Positions 51,695-61,243 are shown, counted from the stretch's first letter. The stretch is 64,000 nucleotides of DNA from Hyphomicrobium_A sp963759735 (GCA_963759735.1 CAVXAF010000012.1:62001-126000), one strand, 5' to 3'. A program made the numbers and translations. The notes: a model not told the origin generated them from the letters alone.

Positions 51695-52165
51695 CTAATC
51701 GGCCTGCGCCATCTCGCGCCATGACTTTATCAGGATGGCGCGGTCGGCGGTGTGATCGCGCTGGCATTCGGCGCCGAGCGTCTTCACGATGGTACCGCCG
51801 CCGTAGAAGTAATAGGGCACGCGGCAGTCGGCTTCGCGGGCCTCGATCCACAGGCGTTGCGCCTTGCGCACGTCATCGGCCGCTTCCTTGTTCAACAACG
51901 GTAGCAGGCGCTGATATTCGGTGTTGAGGACGCTATCCCAAGCCGCCGTCTCGCTCATGATGCAGTCGATCTCGCCTGGGCCGGACTGGCCGTCGGGCTT
52001 TTCAAGGCAGGGCCCGGCGACGCGGCCGACGCACGTACGCGCTCCGCCGGCGCCGTCGCGGGCCGACTTGAGGCAGGCGTCGATCGTGTCGCTGTCGGTG
52101 GTGGCGTTGGCACTTGTCGCCAGCAGCGCAGCGAATGCGCAGGCGATGATGGTACGTACGATCAT
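51695..52165 (-). CDS. Secreted LprI/DUF1311-like protein
   Basis: A 156-aa periplasmic protein with a signal peptide (MIVRTIIACAFAALLATSAN). The mature region has the LprI-type layout: paired Cys (DACLKSA, RTCVGRVAGPCLEKP, IDCIMSETAAWDSVLNTEYQ) and WIEAREADCRVPYYF. LprI members include lysozyme-inhibitor-like proteins, but most are uncharacterised. It stands alone, minus strand, downstream of efp (convergent). Confidence 0.83.
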   Translation of the reverse strand: MIVRTIIACAFAALLATSANATTDSDTIDACLKSARDGAGGARTCVGRVAGPCLEKPDGQSGPGEIDCIMSETAAWDSVLNTEYQRLLPLLNKEAADDVRKAQRLWIEAREADCRVPYYFYGGGTIVKTLGAECQRDHTADRAILIKSWREMAQAD

Positions 52166-52275
52166 TTGGCTCTCCCGTCGCCGGCGCTCAGCCGCTCGGC
52201 CCGGTTTTACGCCGCGGGTCGTTGATCGACGTTCAAGAAATCACATGGCTTTTTCGCGAAGTGGCGCGCCCGCCC

Positions 52276-52764
52276 TCAGGCGATGGAGCGGCGCACTTCG
52301 AATATCTCCATGATGCGGGCCCCGCGGTGGGGGCCATCGCACACGAAGGTCCAGCGTCCCTCGGTGTAGGTGTCACACATCTTGACCCCCTTCACGAGGA
52401 TCCAGTGCCCTTCCTTGCCCTTGTGCACGGCAAGGATGTAGTGCGCCCAGACGTTGCGCGGCTTCTGCATCCACGTCCACAGCGTCGGCCGCTCTTTGCG
52501 CGGCTTGGCCATGTGCGTCTCTTTCAGGTTCATCTCGTAGCCGAACTGGGCGAGCGCGGCGGCCACCTCTTCGGCGCCCGTACCTTTGACCACCGTCTTT
52601 CGCACCTGGTTGCGGTCGGTGCGGATGATGTCCTCGATCTTCGAGATCGGGTAGCCGGTGATGGCAGAGAGCACGTAGGGCCCGCAGAAGGCGGTGCGGC
52701 CGGTGTCATTGTTGGCCTCCGACAGGCTCGACGTCACGCGATCGCAACTGGCCAGGGTTTCCAT
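52276..52764 (-). CDS. Papain-like-fold hypothetical protein (C39-like)
   Basis: A 162-aa cytosolic protein. The ordered elements GRTAFCGPYVLSAITGYPIS (Cys at about 27), HYILAVHKGKEGHWILVKG (His at about 120) and a following acidic/Asn region (CDTYTEGRW) resemble the Cys-His-Asp triad of papain-like or C39-type peptidases. It has no signal peptide or leader-cleavage context. Similar stand-alone proteins occur in phage-like loci, but no other phage gene is near. The peptidase idea is an inference from motif order only. Confidence 0.55.
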   Translation of the reverse strand: METLASCDRVTSSLSEANNDTGRTAFCGPYVLSAITGYPISKIEDIIRTDRNQVRKTVVKGTGAEEVAAALAQFGYEMNLKETHMAKPRKERPTLWTWMQKPRNVWAHYILAVHKGKEGHWILVKGVKMCDTYTEGRWTFVCDGPHRGARIMEIFEVRRSIA

Positions 52765-52852
52765 GGGCGCCTCGCAGGGTTGGTTAATGAAATGTCATGC
52801 CAATAGGTTTACGAATGGTTAACGGGCGTCTCGGGCAGCAGGAGAGAGCGGA

Positions 52853-53155
52853 ATGTACGTGGTGGTCGTGTTCCTGGAGGCGGAACCCGGCAGGCGGGAG
52901 GAGCTAAAGGCGGCATTGCGCGTTCATGCAGCGAACTGCCTCGAGCGCGAGCCGGGGTGCCAGCGTTACGACATCTGCGTCGATCCGCTCGAAGGGTCGA
53001 TGTTTCTGCTCTACCAAGTCTATGCCGACGAGGCGGCGCATCTCGCGCACCGCGAGCTTCCGCACTATGCCGACTTCCGCGTGCTCACCGACCCGTGGAC
53101 CAAATCGCGAAGGGTGCTCACTTACGAAGCGGTGGCCCTATCAGGGCCCGCTTGA
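52853..53155 (+). CDS. Antibiotic biosynthesis monooxygenase (ABM/YgiN-like) protein
   Basis: A 100-aa single ABM domain (MYVVVVFLEAEPGRREELKA, LEREPGCQRYDICVDPLEGS, LYQVYADEAAHLAHRELPHY). This ferredoxin-like fold covers quinol monooxygenases and small-molecule oxygenases without metal cofactors, as well as dimeric proteins of unknown function. It is 100 bases upstream of the malonyl-CoA decarboxylase gene on the same strand. Substrate unknown. Confidence 0.88.
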   Translation: MYVVVVFLEAEPGRREELKAALRVHAANCLEREPGCQRYDICVDPLEGSMFLLYQVYADEAAHLAHRELPHYADFRVLTDPWTKSRRVLTYEAVALSGPA

Positions 53156-53259
53156 GCCCGAGGCATTCCGCCACCACTTGAGCTGTGCGGCTGTGCAGCA
53201 GTTCCCCAGTCATCCGGCTGCGTTATGATCGATATCGTCCACGGCGGAAGGACCCGACC

Positions 53260-54666
53260 TTGAACGTCTCGTTTCTTCAGGAGTTGCTGAGCTCGGTCGC
53301 CGAGCAGGGCCGCTCGCTGTTGCCCAAGTCGTTATTCGGCGTCGATGCAACCGAGGACGTGTATGCGCTGGCCCGGGCGCTGGGCTCGGGGCGGGGCGAG
53401 GCATCAGGTGTCGCCATCGCGCGCGAGCTCCTCGATCGCTACGCGCAGCTCGATGAAGACGAGCGCGTGCGCTTCTTCCAGTTCCTAGCAAGCGATATGC
53501 AACCCGACGCGGCCCGCGTGGCTGAAGCGGCGCAGTCGCACCTGGACGAGCCATCGCCGGCAACCCTCGCCAAGCTGCAGAAGGTGCTTGCAAGTCCGCG
53601 CAGCGAGTTTTTCCGCCGGCTCAATCTCGCCCCCGGAGCGACGCCCGAAATCGTCGGAATGCGCCGCGACCTGTTGCGTACGCCGCCCGGCGAGGTCGAC
53701 CTGACGCCTGTCGATGCCGACCTGCGGCGGTTGTTCTACAGCTGGTTCAACCGCGGCTTTCTCGTCCTACGGCGCATCGACTGGAACACCCCGGCGGCCA
53801 TCCTCGAAAAAATCATCCGCTACGAGGCCGTGCACGAGATCCAGGGCTGGGATGACCTGCGCCGCCGGCTCGATCCCGCCGACCGGCGTTGCTTTGCCTT
53901 CTTCCATCCCGCACTGGTCGATGAACCGCTGGTGTTCGTCGAGGTCGCCTTGATGCGCGATACGCCCGATGCGATCGGCCAGGTGCTGGAGGAGCCGCAT
54001 GCGGAGGCCAACGGCAAGCCGCCGACGACGGCGGTCTTCTATTCGATCTCCAACTGCCAGCAAGGCCTGAAGGGCATCACCTTCGGCAACTTCCTCCTCA
54101 AGCAGGTGGTTGAAGAGTTGGCGCGCGAGCAGCCGAGCCTGAAAAACTTCGTCACGCTCTCGCCGGTGCCGCAGTTTACCGCCTGGCTGGAACGGGTCGC
54201 CGAAAAGGACAACCGCCCAGTCGCCGGCGAAGCGCGCGCGCTTATCGACGCCATGCGTCGCGCCAACTGGCCGCATGAGGCTAGCGAGCCCGAGCACGCG
54301 GCAATCGAGAAGGCGCTGATGGCGCTGGCGGCGCACTATTTTCTTTTGGCCAAAGGCTTCGACGGGCGTCCGGTCGATCCGGTGGCCCGCTTCCACCTCG
54401 GCAACGGCGCGCGGCTCGAGCGCATCAACTTCATGGCCGATATTTCCGAAAAGAGCATGCGTGAGGCGTGCGGGCTCATGGTCAACTACCGCTATGACCC
54501 CAAGGAGATTGAGCGCAACCACGAGGAGTACGCCAACGAGGGCGTCGTCGTGGCCTCGCGCGCGGTGCGCGGTCTTTTGAAGCTGAAGCCCAAGGCGTTG
54601 GCTGCTGCCGAGGAGACACAGCCGCCCGCGCTTCCGGCGCCCGAGGCCGAAAAAGCCGCGCCCTAG
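53260..54666 (+). CDS. Malonyl-CoA decarboxylase
   Basis: Converts malonyl-CoA to acetyl-CoA. The 468-aa protein has the helical N-terminal domain and the GNAT-fold catalytic C-terminal domain. Signatures are FYSISNCQQGLKGITFGNFL, TLSPVPQFTAWLE, FHLGNGARLERINFMADIS and NYRYDPKEIERNHEEYANEG. The last two contain the conserved catalytic-region residues. TTG 53260 is chosen: GGAAGGA lies eight bases upstream and it gives MNVSFLQELL; upstream in-frame starts have no ribosome binding site. The C-terminal ~20 residues are a Pro/Ala/Glu tail. No malonate transporter is adjacent. Confidence 0.92.
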   Translation: MNVSFLQELLSSVAEQGRSLLPKSLFGVDATEDVYALARALGSGRGEASGVAIARELLDRYAQLDEDERVRFFQFLASDMQPDAARVAEAAQSHLDEPSPATLAKLQKVLASPRSEFFRRLNLAPGATPEIVGMRRDLLRTPPGEVDLTPVDADLRRLFYSWFNRGFLVLRRIDWNTPAAILEKIIRYEAVHEIQGWDDLRRRLDPADRRCFAFFHPALVDEPLVFVEVALMRDTPDAIGQVLEEPHAEANGKPPTTAVFYSISNCQQGLKGITFGNFLLKQVVEELAREQPSLKNFVTLSPVPQFTAWLERVAEKDNRPVAGEARALIDAMRRANWPHEASEPEHAAIEKALMALAAHYFLLAKGFDGRPVDPVARFHLGNGARLERINFMADISEKSMREACGLMVNYRYDPKEIERNHEEYANEGVVVASRAVRGLLKLKPKALAAAEETQPPALPAPEAEKAAP

Positions 54667-54820
54667 AGCTTGGAATTGCGCGACTTAGCCCGATTGGGTG
54701 CCTGCTGATAGCTGGCCCTTGTCACCCGTCCAGCTGAGCAGGCACAATGTGCGTCGCGGTGACGCCGACGGACGTTGCCCGCGCCTCGTTTTGAGCTCCG
54801 TTGCAATTCGGAGATGCGCC

Positions 54821-55795
54821 ATGCGCTACGGTGACGAGGATCGCGAGAGCGAGAACGTGGAAGACCGGCGCGGGCAGCGCGGGCCATCGTTTCGCTTCCC
54901 CGGCCGGGGTATTCCTGGCGGTGGTGAAGGCACGCGCATCCAGATTCCGCTCACCGGCGGCAGCCTGACGACGCTGCTGATCATCGGCGCCATCATGCTG
55001 TTCCTCGGCATCAATCCGCTCGATCTGCTGTCGAGTGGGCAGTACCCCGAGGTGCCACAGATGCCCGAATCCGGGCAGCAGGCGCCGGGGCGGCAAGCCA
55101 GCCGCGGGCCGGACATTCCCGGACTGCCCGGCGGCTCGAGCGTGCGCACCGAAGATGACATGAAGCGTTTCGTGTCGCAGGTGCTGGCTGACACCGAGGA
55201 TGTGTGGAAGCGCGTGTTCACGGGCGTCGGCCGCCGTTACACGGAGCCGTCGATGGTGTTGTTCACCGGGGCAACGCGCACCGCGTGCGGTACCGGCATG
55301 GCGCAGATGGGGCCGTTCTACTGTCCGCTCGACCGCAAGATTTACATCGACCTGTCGTTCTACGAAATGATGAAGCGTAAGTTCGAAGCACCCGGTGATT
55401 TCGCGCAGGCCTACGTCATCGCCCACGAGGTCGGCCATCATGTGCAGAAGTTGCTCGGCATCGCCGACAAGGTGCAGGAGCTGAAAGAAGGTTCCGACGA
55501 GCGCGACGCCAACGCCCTGCAGGTGCGCATGGAGTTGCAGGCCGACTGCCTCGCCGGTGTGTGGGCGAACCTCAATGATCAGGTGAAGAATCGCCTGCAG
55601 CCGGGCGACGTCGAGGAGGGGCTCAATGCAGCGAGCCAGATCGGCGACGACATGATTCAGCGCCGCACCCAGGGGCAGATTGTGCCGGACGCCTTCACGC
55701 ACGGCAGTTCCGAACAGCGCGTGCGCTGGTTCAAGCGCGGGCTCGAAGGCGGTGACATAGGACAGTGCGATACCTTCAATGCGAACAGTCTTTGA
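54821..55795 (+). CDS. Neutral zinc metallopeptidase (YpfJ/zinicin-like), membrane-anchored
   Basis: A 324-aa protein of the putative neutral zinc metallopeptidase (YpfJ) family. One transmembrane helix spans about residues 51-67 (LLIIGAIMLFLGINPLDLL). The peptidase domain has the zinc motif HEVGHHVQKLL (His about 205 and 209, Glu between) and a third-ligand region MELQADCLAGVWANL. Conserved Cys appear in RTACGTG, FYCPLD and GQCDTFN. ATG 54821 has GGAG seven bases upstream. A second gene of the same family follows immediately. Confidence 0.9.
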   Translation: MRYGDEDRESENVEDRRGQRGPSFRFPGRGIPGGGEGTRIQIPLTGGSLTTLLIIGAIMLFLGINPLDLLSSGQYPEVPQMPESGQQAPGRQASRGPDIPGLPGGSSVRTEDDMKRFVSQVLADTEDVWKRVFTGVGRRYTEPSMVLFTGATRTACGTGMAQMGPFYCPLDRKIYIDLSFYEMMKRKFEAPGDFAQAYVIAHEVGHHVQKLLGIADKVQELKEGSDERDANALQVRMELQADCLAGVWANLNDQVKNRLQPGDVEEGLNAASQIGDDMIQRRTQGQIVPDAFTHGSSEQRVRWFKRGLEGGDIGQCDTFNANSL

Positions 55796-55862
55796 AGGAG
55801 TGGTGAGACGTCGCGCAACCGTTTGCAGGCTATAGGAGTTGAGCTAGACGAAAGGCTTGTGC

Positions 55863-56654
55863 ATGAACCAGCGCAAACGGGTCCTGGGTCCGTTGGCTGC
55901 CTCCCTCGCGGTGGCAGCAGCACTTGGTTCGTTGCCTAAAGCCGCCGAAGCCGGCCCCGCTGATACCATGGTTATCCAAGGCGGTGCATCGGCCGGAAAT
56001 GGCGGATCTCCGCCGTCGGAATTACGCCTTCGCGCCATCGTCGCCCGTGCCGTCGATGATTCCATCGCCACCTGGAGCCGCCTCATGGGCGCGCGCGCCG
56101 TCGAGGTGGCCGCGGTCAACGTCCGCTTCGTCTCGCGCCTTGCTCCCAACAACTGCTACGGCCTGTATGCCGGCGACGGACCGGCCTACTGCAGCGGCAA
56201 TCAGACGGTGTTCATTGGGACGTCGGCGGCCAACCGCCTGATGACCAAGTTTGGCCGCCAGGCCGAGGCTGGGATCACGTTCCTCATCGGGCACGAGATC
56301 GGGCACCACATACAGAATCTCAATGGTCGCTTCTACGAGCTGAGCAGCGCCATTTATTCTTCGCCCTCCGACGCGCCCGATCATGTTCGGCGCTTCGAGC
56401 TGGAGGCCGATTGTCTGGCCGGCGTGTGGATCCACGATAGCGCGGCATGGGCCACGTCGAGCGCTTTCCGCGCCGACCTGCTGGCCGTTCTATCCGATGT
56501 CGGGGATGACAGTATTTTGGCAGGTAAGCCCGAGGCGGTCGTCCGCCGCGTCGGCACGCACGGCACCACCGAGCAGCGCACCCGCTGGTTCCTGCGCGGC
56601 GCGCAGAGCGGCGACCCCGAGGCGTGCGACACGCGCAGCGTGCCGCAGCCTTGA
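55863..56654 (+). CDS. Second neutral zinc metallopeptidase-family protein, secreted
   Basis: A 263-aa paralogue of the preceding gene. Here a signal peptide (about residues 1-30) replaces the membrane helix. The zinc motif HEIGHHIQNLNG and the third-ligand region ELEADCLAGVWIHD are kept, and the Cys pattern (NNCYG, AYCSGN, EACDT) is parallel. ATG 55863 has no strong ribosome binding site. The two genes are 67 bases apart on the same strand and look like a tandem duplication with divergent targeting. Physiological substrates are unknown. Confidence 0.83.
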   Translation: MNQRKRVLGPLAASLAVAAALGSLPKAAEAGPADTMVIQGGASAGNGGSPPSELRLRAIVARAVDDSIATWSRLMGARAVEVAAVNVRFVSRLAPNNCYGLYAGDGPAYCSGNQTVFIGTSAANRLMTKFGRQAEAGITFLIGHEIGHHIQNLNGRFYELSSAIYSSPSDAPDHVRRFELEADCLAGVWIHDSAAWATSSAFRADLLAVLSDVGDDSILAGKPEAVVRRVGTHGTTEQRTRWFLRGAQSGDPEACDTRSVPQP

Positions 56655-56666
56655 GTCCGTAGATTT

Positions 56667-57425
56667 TCAGAACGCGTTGCCGCGATACTGGCTGACTTCG
56701 CATGCGATGCCGCGCTCGGACATCGTCTTGCAGACCGACTTGGCGTCCGCCACTGTTTCCAGCGGGCCGGCTACCAGTCCGTAGGTGCGTTCATTGTCCT
56801 TGCCGCTCACCACATAGCGCGGATGCAGCGTACGCACCGCGTCGGCATGGCGGTCGTTGAGAATGGTCCAGCTCAGGCGCAGGGCGTCCACCGATGGACC
56901 CGTTGCCAGAAGCACACCGACCGGCGCCGGCTTGACAGGTGCGCCGGCCTTCTTCTGCTCGATGCTGCCGGTCACGATCGGCTTCTCGGCGGGCTCGGCG
57001 GCTTTGGCTACGGCCGGCTTGGCGGCGGCTGGCTTCTTGGAAGTAGGTTGCGCGGGGGCAGCGGCGACCTTGTCGGCCGGCGGAGTCTTGGAGCGCTCGA
57101 GCGCTTCAACCTTCTCAAGCAAGATGCGGTCACGTTCCGCGCCCTCCTGCACTCCAACCTTGATGTTGGCGACATCCATCTTCATCTCGCCAAGACCCTC
57201 CTTGAGAGGATCGATATCGGCGAGCGCGCGCTCGACGGTGCGCTGGGTCTCGATGAGCACGGTTTTGGTATCGTTCGGCTTCTCGCGCCAGATAGCGACA
57301 AGGTCCGGCCGGACTCCGATGAAGATCAGGTAGGCCGTGGCCAAGACCGCCGCCAGCACGTAGAGCAGCACGTAGGGCGTGAACGTGCGGCGTCGCGCCG
57401 GGCCGATTGACGATTGGACGGACAT
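56667..57425 (-). CDS. SPOR-domain cell-envelope protein
   Basis: A 252-aa inner-membrane protein: one transmembrane helix (about residues 17-37, PYVLLYVLAAVLATAYLIFI), a coiled coil (about 55-105), an Ala/Pro/Lys linker (about 115-165), and a C-terminal SPOR-like domain (DADAVRTLHPRYVVSG, YGLVAGPLETVADAKSVCKT, GIACEVSQYRGNAF). SPOR domains bind denuded peptidoglycan glycans, often at the septum. ATG 57425 is followed directly by the cytosolic segment. It is convergent with the metallopeptidase genes (12-base gap). Confidence 0.8.
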   Translation of the reverse strand: MSVQSSIGPARRRTFTPYVLLYVLAAVLATAYLIFIGVRPDLVAIWREKPNDTKTVLIETQRTVERALADIDPLKEGLGEMKMDVANIKVGVQEGAERDRILLEKVEALERSKTPPADKVAAAPAQPTSKKPAAAKPAVAKAAEPAEKPIVTGSIEQKKAGAPVKPAPVGVLLATGPSVDALRLSWTILNDRHADAVRTLHPRYVVSGKDNERTYGLVAGPLETVADAKSVCKTMSERGIACEVSQYRGNAF

Positions 57426-57845
57426 TCTTCTGTTTCCAGGGGTTCGGACGCGGCACATGGCCTGAGCATGTGACAAGCGCGGCGGAGTCAGTTGCGAGCC
57501 CGGTGCGCCTGCCTTGGTAAGATGCAGTGGAGAATCGGTGAGTCGCTCCGATGGAGCAACGTAGGCGCTGCGGCGGGGAGTGTGGTGCCTGTGGACGGTT
57601 GTGGAACCTGCGCTAACGCATTGATATATTTCATCGTATCGCGCGCGGTGTGCCTGTGATGCCACATGCTGATCGGTGGGGAAGGTAACAGCGGCCGACA
57701 CAATGCCGCCGCCTTGTTGGGGCCCGCAGACGCCCGGTATAGAAGTTGTGGAAGGAATCCCTCGTGCTTCGTCGCGTGCGTTCGGACGGTTGTGACCGCC
57801 GCTGCAGAGCACGCTGTTTGCAATCGAAGCCAACATGAGAGCTGG
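57426..57845. other. Intergenic region upstream of glmU
   Basis: About 420 bases between the divergent SPOR-protein and glmU genes. An AT-richer patch (about 57610-57640, including TTGATATATTTCAT) may contain a promoter. ORFs here are shadows without ribosome binding sites. Confidence 0.4.
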
Positions 57846-59201
57846 ATGAGCCGCCCCCCACTGCTGGTTGTCGTTCTCGCCGCCGGACAAGGCACGCGCA
57901 TGAAGTCAGCGCGGCCAAAGGTGCTGCACAAGATCGGCGGTCGATCTCTGCTCGGCCACGTCTTGGCGGTGGCCAGAGACCTTGAGCCGCAATCGATCGC
58001 CGTCGTTATCGGCCCCGATATGGATGATGTGCGCGCGGAGGCGCAGCGCCTCGTCCCGTCGGCTGAAGTGTTCGTGCAAGCGGAGCGCAAGGGGACTGCG
58101 GATGCGGTCCTTGCGGCGCGCAATGCGCTGGCCGATCACAAGGGTGATGTCGTCATTCTCTATGCCGACACCCCGCTGCTCTCGTCGCGCACGCTGCACC
58201 GGCTGCTGCAGCGGCTCGAATCGACGCCAATCGCGGTGCTCGGTTTCGAAGCCGCCGATCCAACCGGCTATGGACGGCTGCTCACCGAGAAGGGGGACAT
58301 CGTGACGGCGATCCGCGAGGACCGCGATGCCACCGCTGCGCAGCGCCTCATCCGGCTGTGCAACTCCGGCGTGATGGGCTTCCGCGTCGCGGACATCCTC
58401 GACCTGCTGACGCGCATCGGCAATGCCAATGCCAAGGGCGAGTACTATCTCACCGATGCCATCGAGCTGGGGCGCAGCGCCAACCTCTTTGCTGGCGTGG
58501 TCGGCTGTGAAGAGGAAGAGGTGCTCGGCGTCAACTCGCGCGACCAGCTCGCCGCCGCCGAAGCCATCTTCCAGAAGCGTGCCCGCCTCGCGGTCATGCG
58601 CGAAGGCGCCACGCTGATCGCGCCCGACACCGTCTGGCTGTCGTATGACACCAAGATCGGCCGCGACGTGCTCGTCGAACCTAATGTCTTCTTTGGCCCC
58701 GGCGTCACCGTCGGCGACGGCACCGAGATCAAGGCCAACTGTCACTTCGAGGGTGCCCGCATTGGGCGCAACGCGCGCATCGGGCCGTTCGCGCGCCTGC
58801 GCCCGGGTGCTGTGCTCGGCGATGACGTGCACGTCGGCAACTTCGTCGAGGTGAAGAACGCGACGCTGGGGGCGGGTGCCAAGGCCAACCACCTTTCCTA
58901 TCTCGGCGATGGTTCGGTGGGGGCCGGTGCCAACATCGGCGCGGGTACGATCTTCTGCAACTACGACGGCTTTTCCAAGCATCGCACCGAGGTGGGTGAG
59001 GGGGCGTTCGTCGGCTCCAACACCTCGCTCGTCGCTCCTGTAAAGGTAGGCGACGGCGCCTATATCGGATCGGGGAGTGTCATCACCAAGAACGTCGCCG
59101 CTGGCGCGCTGGCGCTCGAGCGCTCCGCCCAGGAGGAGCGTCCAGGGTGGGCAGAGAAGTTCCGGACGATGATGATGAAACGCAAGGCAAAGGCTGGTTA
59201 G
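57846..59201 (+). CDS. glmU: Bifunctional GlcNAc-1-phosphate uridyltransferase/acetyltransferase
   Basis: Makes UDP-GlcNAc for peptidoglycan and LPS in two steps. The 451-aa protein has the N-terminal pyrophosphorylase domain starting VVLAAGQGTRMKSARPKVLH. The C-terminal left-handed beta-helix acetyltransferase has repeated hexapeptides (GVTVGDGTEIKANCHFEGAR, GAGTIFCNYDGFSKHRTEVG, YIGSGSVITKNV). ATG 57846 gives MSRPPLLVVV; a frame reaching 57666 is upstream noise. It is followed by glmS after 120 bases, so two steps of amino-sugar synthesis are clustered. Confidence 0.96.
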   Translation: MSRPPLLVVVLAAGQGTRMKSARPKVLHKIGGRSLLGHVLAVARDLEPQSIAVVIGPDMDDVRAEAQRLVPSAEVFVQAERKGTADAVLAARNALADHKGDVVILYADTPLLSSRTLHRLLQRLESTPIAVLGFEAADPTGYGRLLTEKGDIVTAIREDRDATAAQRLIRLCNSGVMGFRVADILDLLTRIGNANAKGEYYLTDAIELGRSANLFAGVVGCEEEEVLGVNSRDQLAAAEAIFQKRARLAVMREGATLIAPDTVWLSYDTKIGRDVLVEPNVFFGPGVTVGDGTEIKANCHFEGARIGRNARIGPFARLRPGAVLGDDVHVGNFVEVKNATLGAGAKANHLSYLGDGSVGAGANIGAGTIFCNYDGFSKHRTEVGEGAFVGSNTSLVAPVKVGDGAYIGSGSVITKNVAAGALALERSAQEERPGWAEKFRTMMMKRKAKAG

Positions 59202-59321
59202 CAATTGAGCCGGCAACTCGTCCGGCCGCGCCAGAATATCGCCGCAACACACTGTGATTTGAGCGACATATTAAGCAAACGCTAGCAGTATGATAGCGCG
59301 CAGCTGAGGGACCAGGATCGC

Positions 59322-61142
59322 ATGTGCGGTATCGTCGGAATTATCGGACATAAGGCTGTCGCCACGGACCTCGTCGACGCCCTGCGTCGGCTCGAGTACC
59401 GCGGCTATGACTCGGCCGGCATCGCCACGGTCGAGAATGGGCATTTGGAGCGCCGGCGCGCCGAAGGCAAGCTGCGCAATCTGGAAGGTCGGCTGCTGCA
59501 GGAGCCGCTGCGTGGCCACACCGGCATCGGACATACGCGCTGGGCAACGCACGGCCGTCCGACGGAGCGCAACGCGCATCCGCACATGAACGGCCAGGTG
59601 TCGGTCGTGCACAACGGCATCATCGAAAATTTCCGCGAGCTGAAGGCCGAGCTTTCCGCCAAGGGCCATGTGTTCGAGAGCGACACCGATACCGAAGCGA
59701 TCGTGCACGTCGTCACCGACGAGTTGTCTAAGGGCGTCGGTCCGGAAGAGGCGGTGCGTCATGCGCTCGGCCGCCTGCAGGGCGCGTTTGCGCTGGCCAT
59801 CATCTTCGCCGGCCACGACGACCTGATGATCGCTGCGCGGCAGGGCTCGCCCCTCGCCATCGGCCACGGCTCGGGCGAGATGTACCTCGGCTCGGATGCC
59901 ATCGCGCTGGCCCCGTTCACCGACGCCATCACTTATCTCGATGAAGGCGATTGGGCGGTTCTGCGCAGCACCGGCGTTCAAATATTCGATCGCGCAGGCC
60001 GCCGCGTCGAGCGCCCGCTCGTCAAGTCGGTCGCCTCCTCGCTGCTCGTCGACAAGGGTAACCACCGCCACTTCATGGCGAAGGAAATCCACGAACAGCC
60101 GGAAGTGATCAGCCACACGCTGGCCAACTACATCGACATGGCCGAGGCGACGGTGAAGATCCCCGACCTTGGCGTCGATCCCATCTCGCTGGCGCGCGCC
60201 ACGGTCTCCGCCTGCGGCACTGCCTATTACGCCGGCCTCGTCGGCAAGTACTGGATCGAGCGCTACGCGCGCCTGCCGGTCGAGATCGACGTCGCATCCG
60301 AGATGCGCTACCGCGAGCCACCGCTCGGCGATGGCGGGTTGTCGCTGTTCGTATCGCAGTCCGGCGAGACGGCCGATACCCTCGCCGTGCTGCGTCACGC
60401 CAAGGCCGAAGGGCAGCGCATCGCCTCGGTGGTCAACGTGCGCAGCTCGTCCATCGCGCGCGAATCCGATCTCGTGTTGCCGACGCTCGCGGGTCCCGAG
60501 ATCGGCGTCGCCTCGACCAAGGCTTTCACCTGCCAGCTGTCGGTACTCGCCTGCCTGGCGCTCGGACTTGCCCGCGCCCGCGGTAAGCTGTCGCGCGAGG
60601 AAGAACGCAAGCTCGTGCAGTCGCTGATCGAGGTGCCGCGTCACATCTCCAACATCCTGCGCAACGAGGCGCAGTACGAAGCCATCGCGAGCACGCTGTC
60701 GAAGGCGCGCGACGTGCTCTACCTCGGCCGCGGGACGAGCTATCCGCTGGCACTCGAGGGGGCGCTGAAGCTGAAAGAGATTTCCTACATCCACGCCGAA
60801 GGCTATGCGGCGGGCGAACTCAAGCACGGGCCCATCGCGCTGATCGATGAGAACGTGCCGGTGATCGTCGTCGCCCCGAAGGACGAGCTGTTCGAAAAGA
60901 CCGTCTCCAACATGCAGGAGGTCGCCACGCGCGGCGGCCAGATCATCCTTATCTCGGATGCCTCGCCCGAAGAGGTCGGCTGCAAGGTTGCCGCCCATAT
61001 CGCCATGCCGACGGCCTGCGAGTTCACCAATCCGCTGCTTTACGCCGTGCCGGTGCAACTTCTCGCCTATCACACGGCCGTGGTGATGGGCACTGACGTC
61101 GATCAGCCGCGTAACCTCGCCAAGTCGGTGACCGTCGAATAG
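59322..61142 (+). CDS. glmS: Glutamine--fructose-6-phosphate aminotransferase
   Basis: Forms glucosamine-6-phosphate from fructose-6-phosphate and glutamine. The 606-aa protein has nucleophile Cys 2 in MCGIVGIIG and the glutaminase core (YRGYDSAGIA, HTRWATHGRPTERNAHPH). Two SIS isomerase domains follow (VSACGTAYYAGLVGKYWIE, SQSGETADTLAVL, LYLGRGTSYPLALEGALKLK, AEGYAAGELKHGPIALID) and the C-terminus is PRNLAKSVTVE. AGGA lies six bases before ATG 59322. No glmS-ribozyme-like element was recognised in the 120-base leader, as expected for a proteobacterium. Confidence 0.97.
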   Translation: MCGIVGIIGHKAVATDLVDALRRLEYRGYDSAGIATVENGHLERRRAEGKLRNLEGRLLQEPLRGHTGIGHTRWATHGRPTERNAHPHMNGQVSVVHNGIIENFRELKAELSAKGHVFESDTDTEAIVHVVTDELSKGVGPEEAVRHALGRLQGAFALAIIFAGHDDLMIAARQGSPLAIGHGSGEMYLGSDAIALAPFTDAITYLDEGDWAVLRSTGVQIFDRAGRRVERPLVKSVASSLLVDKGNHRHFMAKEIHEQPEVISHTLANYIDMAEATVKIPDLGVDPISLARATVSACGTAYYAGLVGKYWIERYARLPVEIDVASEMRYREPPLGDGGLSLFVSQSGETADTLAVLRHAKAEGQRIASVVNVRSSSIARESDLVLPTLAGPEIGVASTKAFTCQLSVLACLALGLARARGKLSREEERKLVQSLIEVPRHISNILRNEAQYEAIASTLSKARDVLYLGRGTSYPLALEGALKLKEISYIHAEGYAAGELKHGPIALIDENVPVIVVAPKDELFEKTVSNMQEVATRGGQIILISDASPEEVGCKVAAHIAMPTACEFTNPLLYAVPVQLLAYHTAVVMGTDVDQPRNLAKSVTVE

Positions 61143-61243
61143 GGAAAACGGGCCAGGGACGGCCCCGGATTTGCCTCTATATTGGGGTTGGCTTACCGTC
61201 CCGCTGGGGTATGGCGGCGGCATAAGGGGATTCGGGTCGGATT

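Noticed and set aside
57906..59252. Long minus-strand frame antisense to glmU
   Set aside because: Same reason as for the glmS shadow; no conserved motifs.
59271..61223. A 650-codon open frame on the minus strand, antisense to glmS
   Set aside because: Shadow ORF caused by high GC codon bias; glmS on the plus strand is unmistakable.
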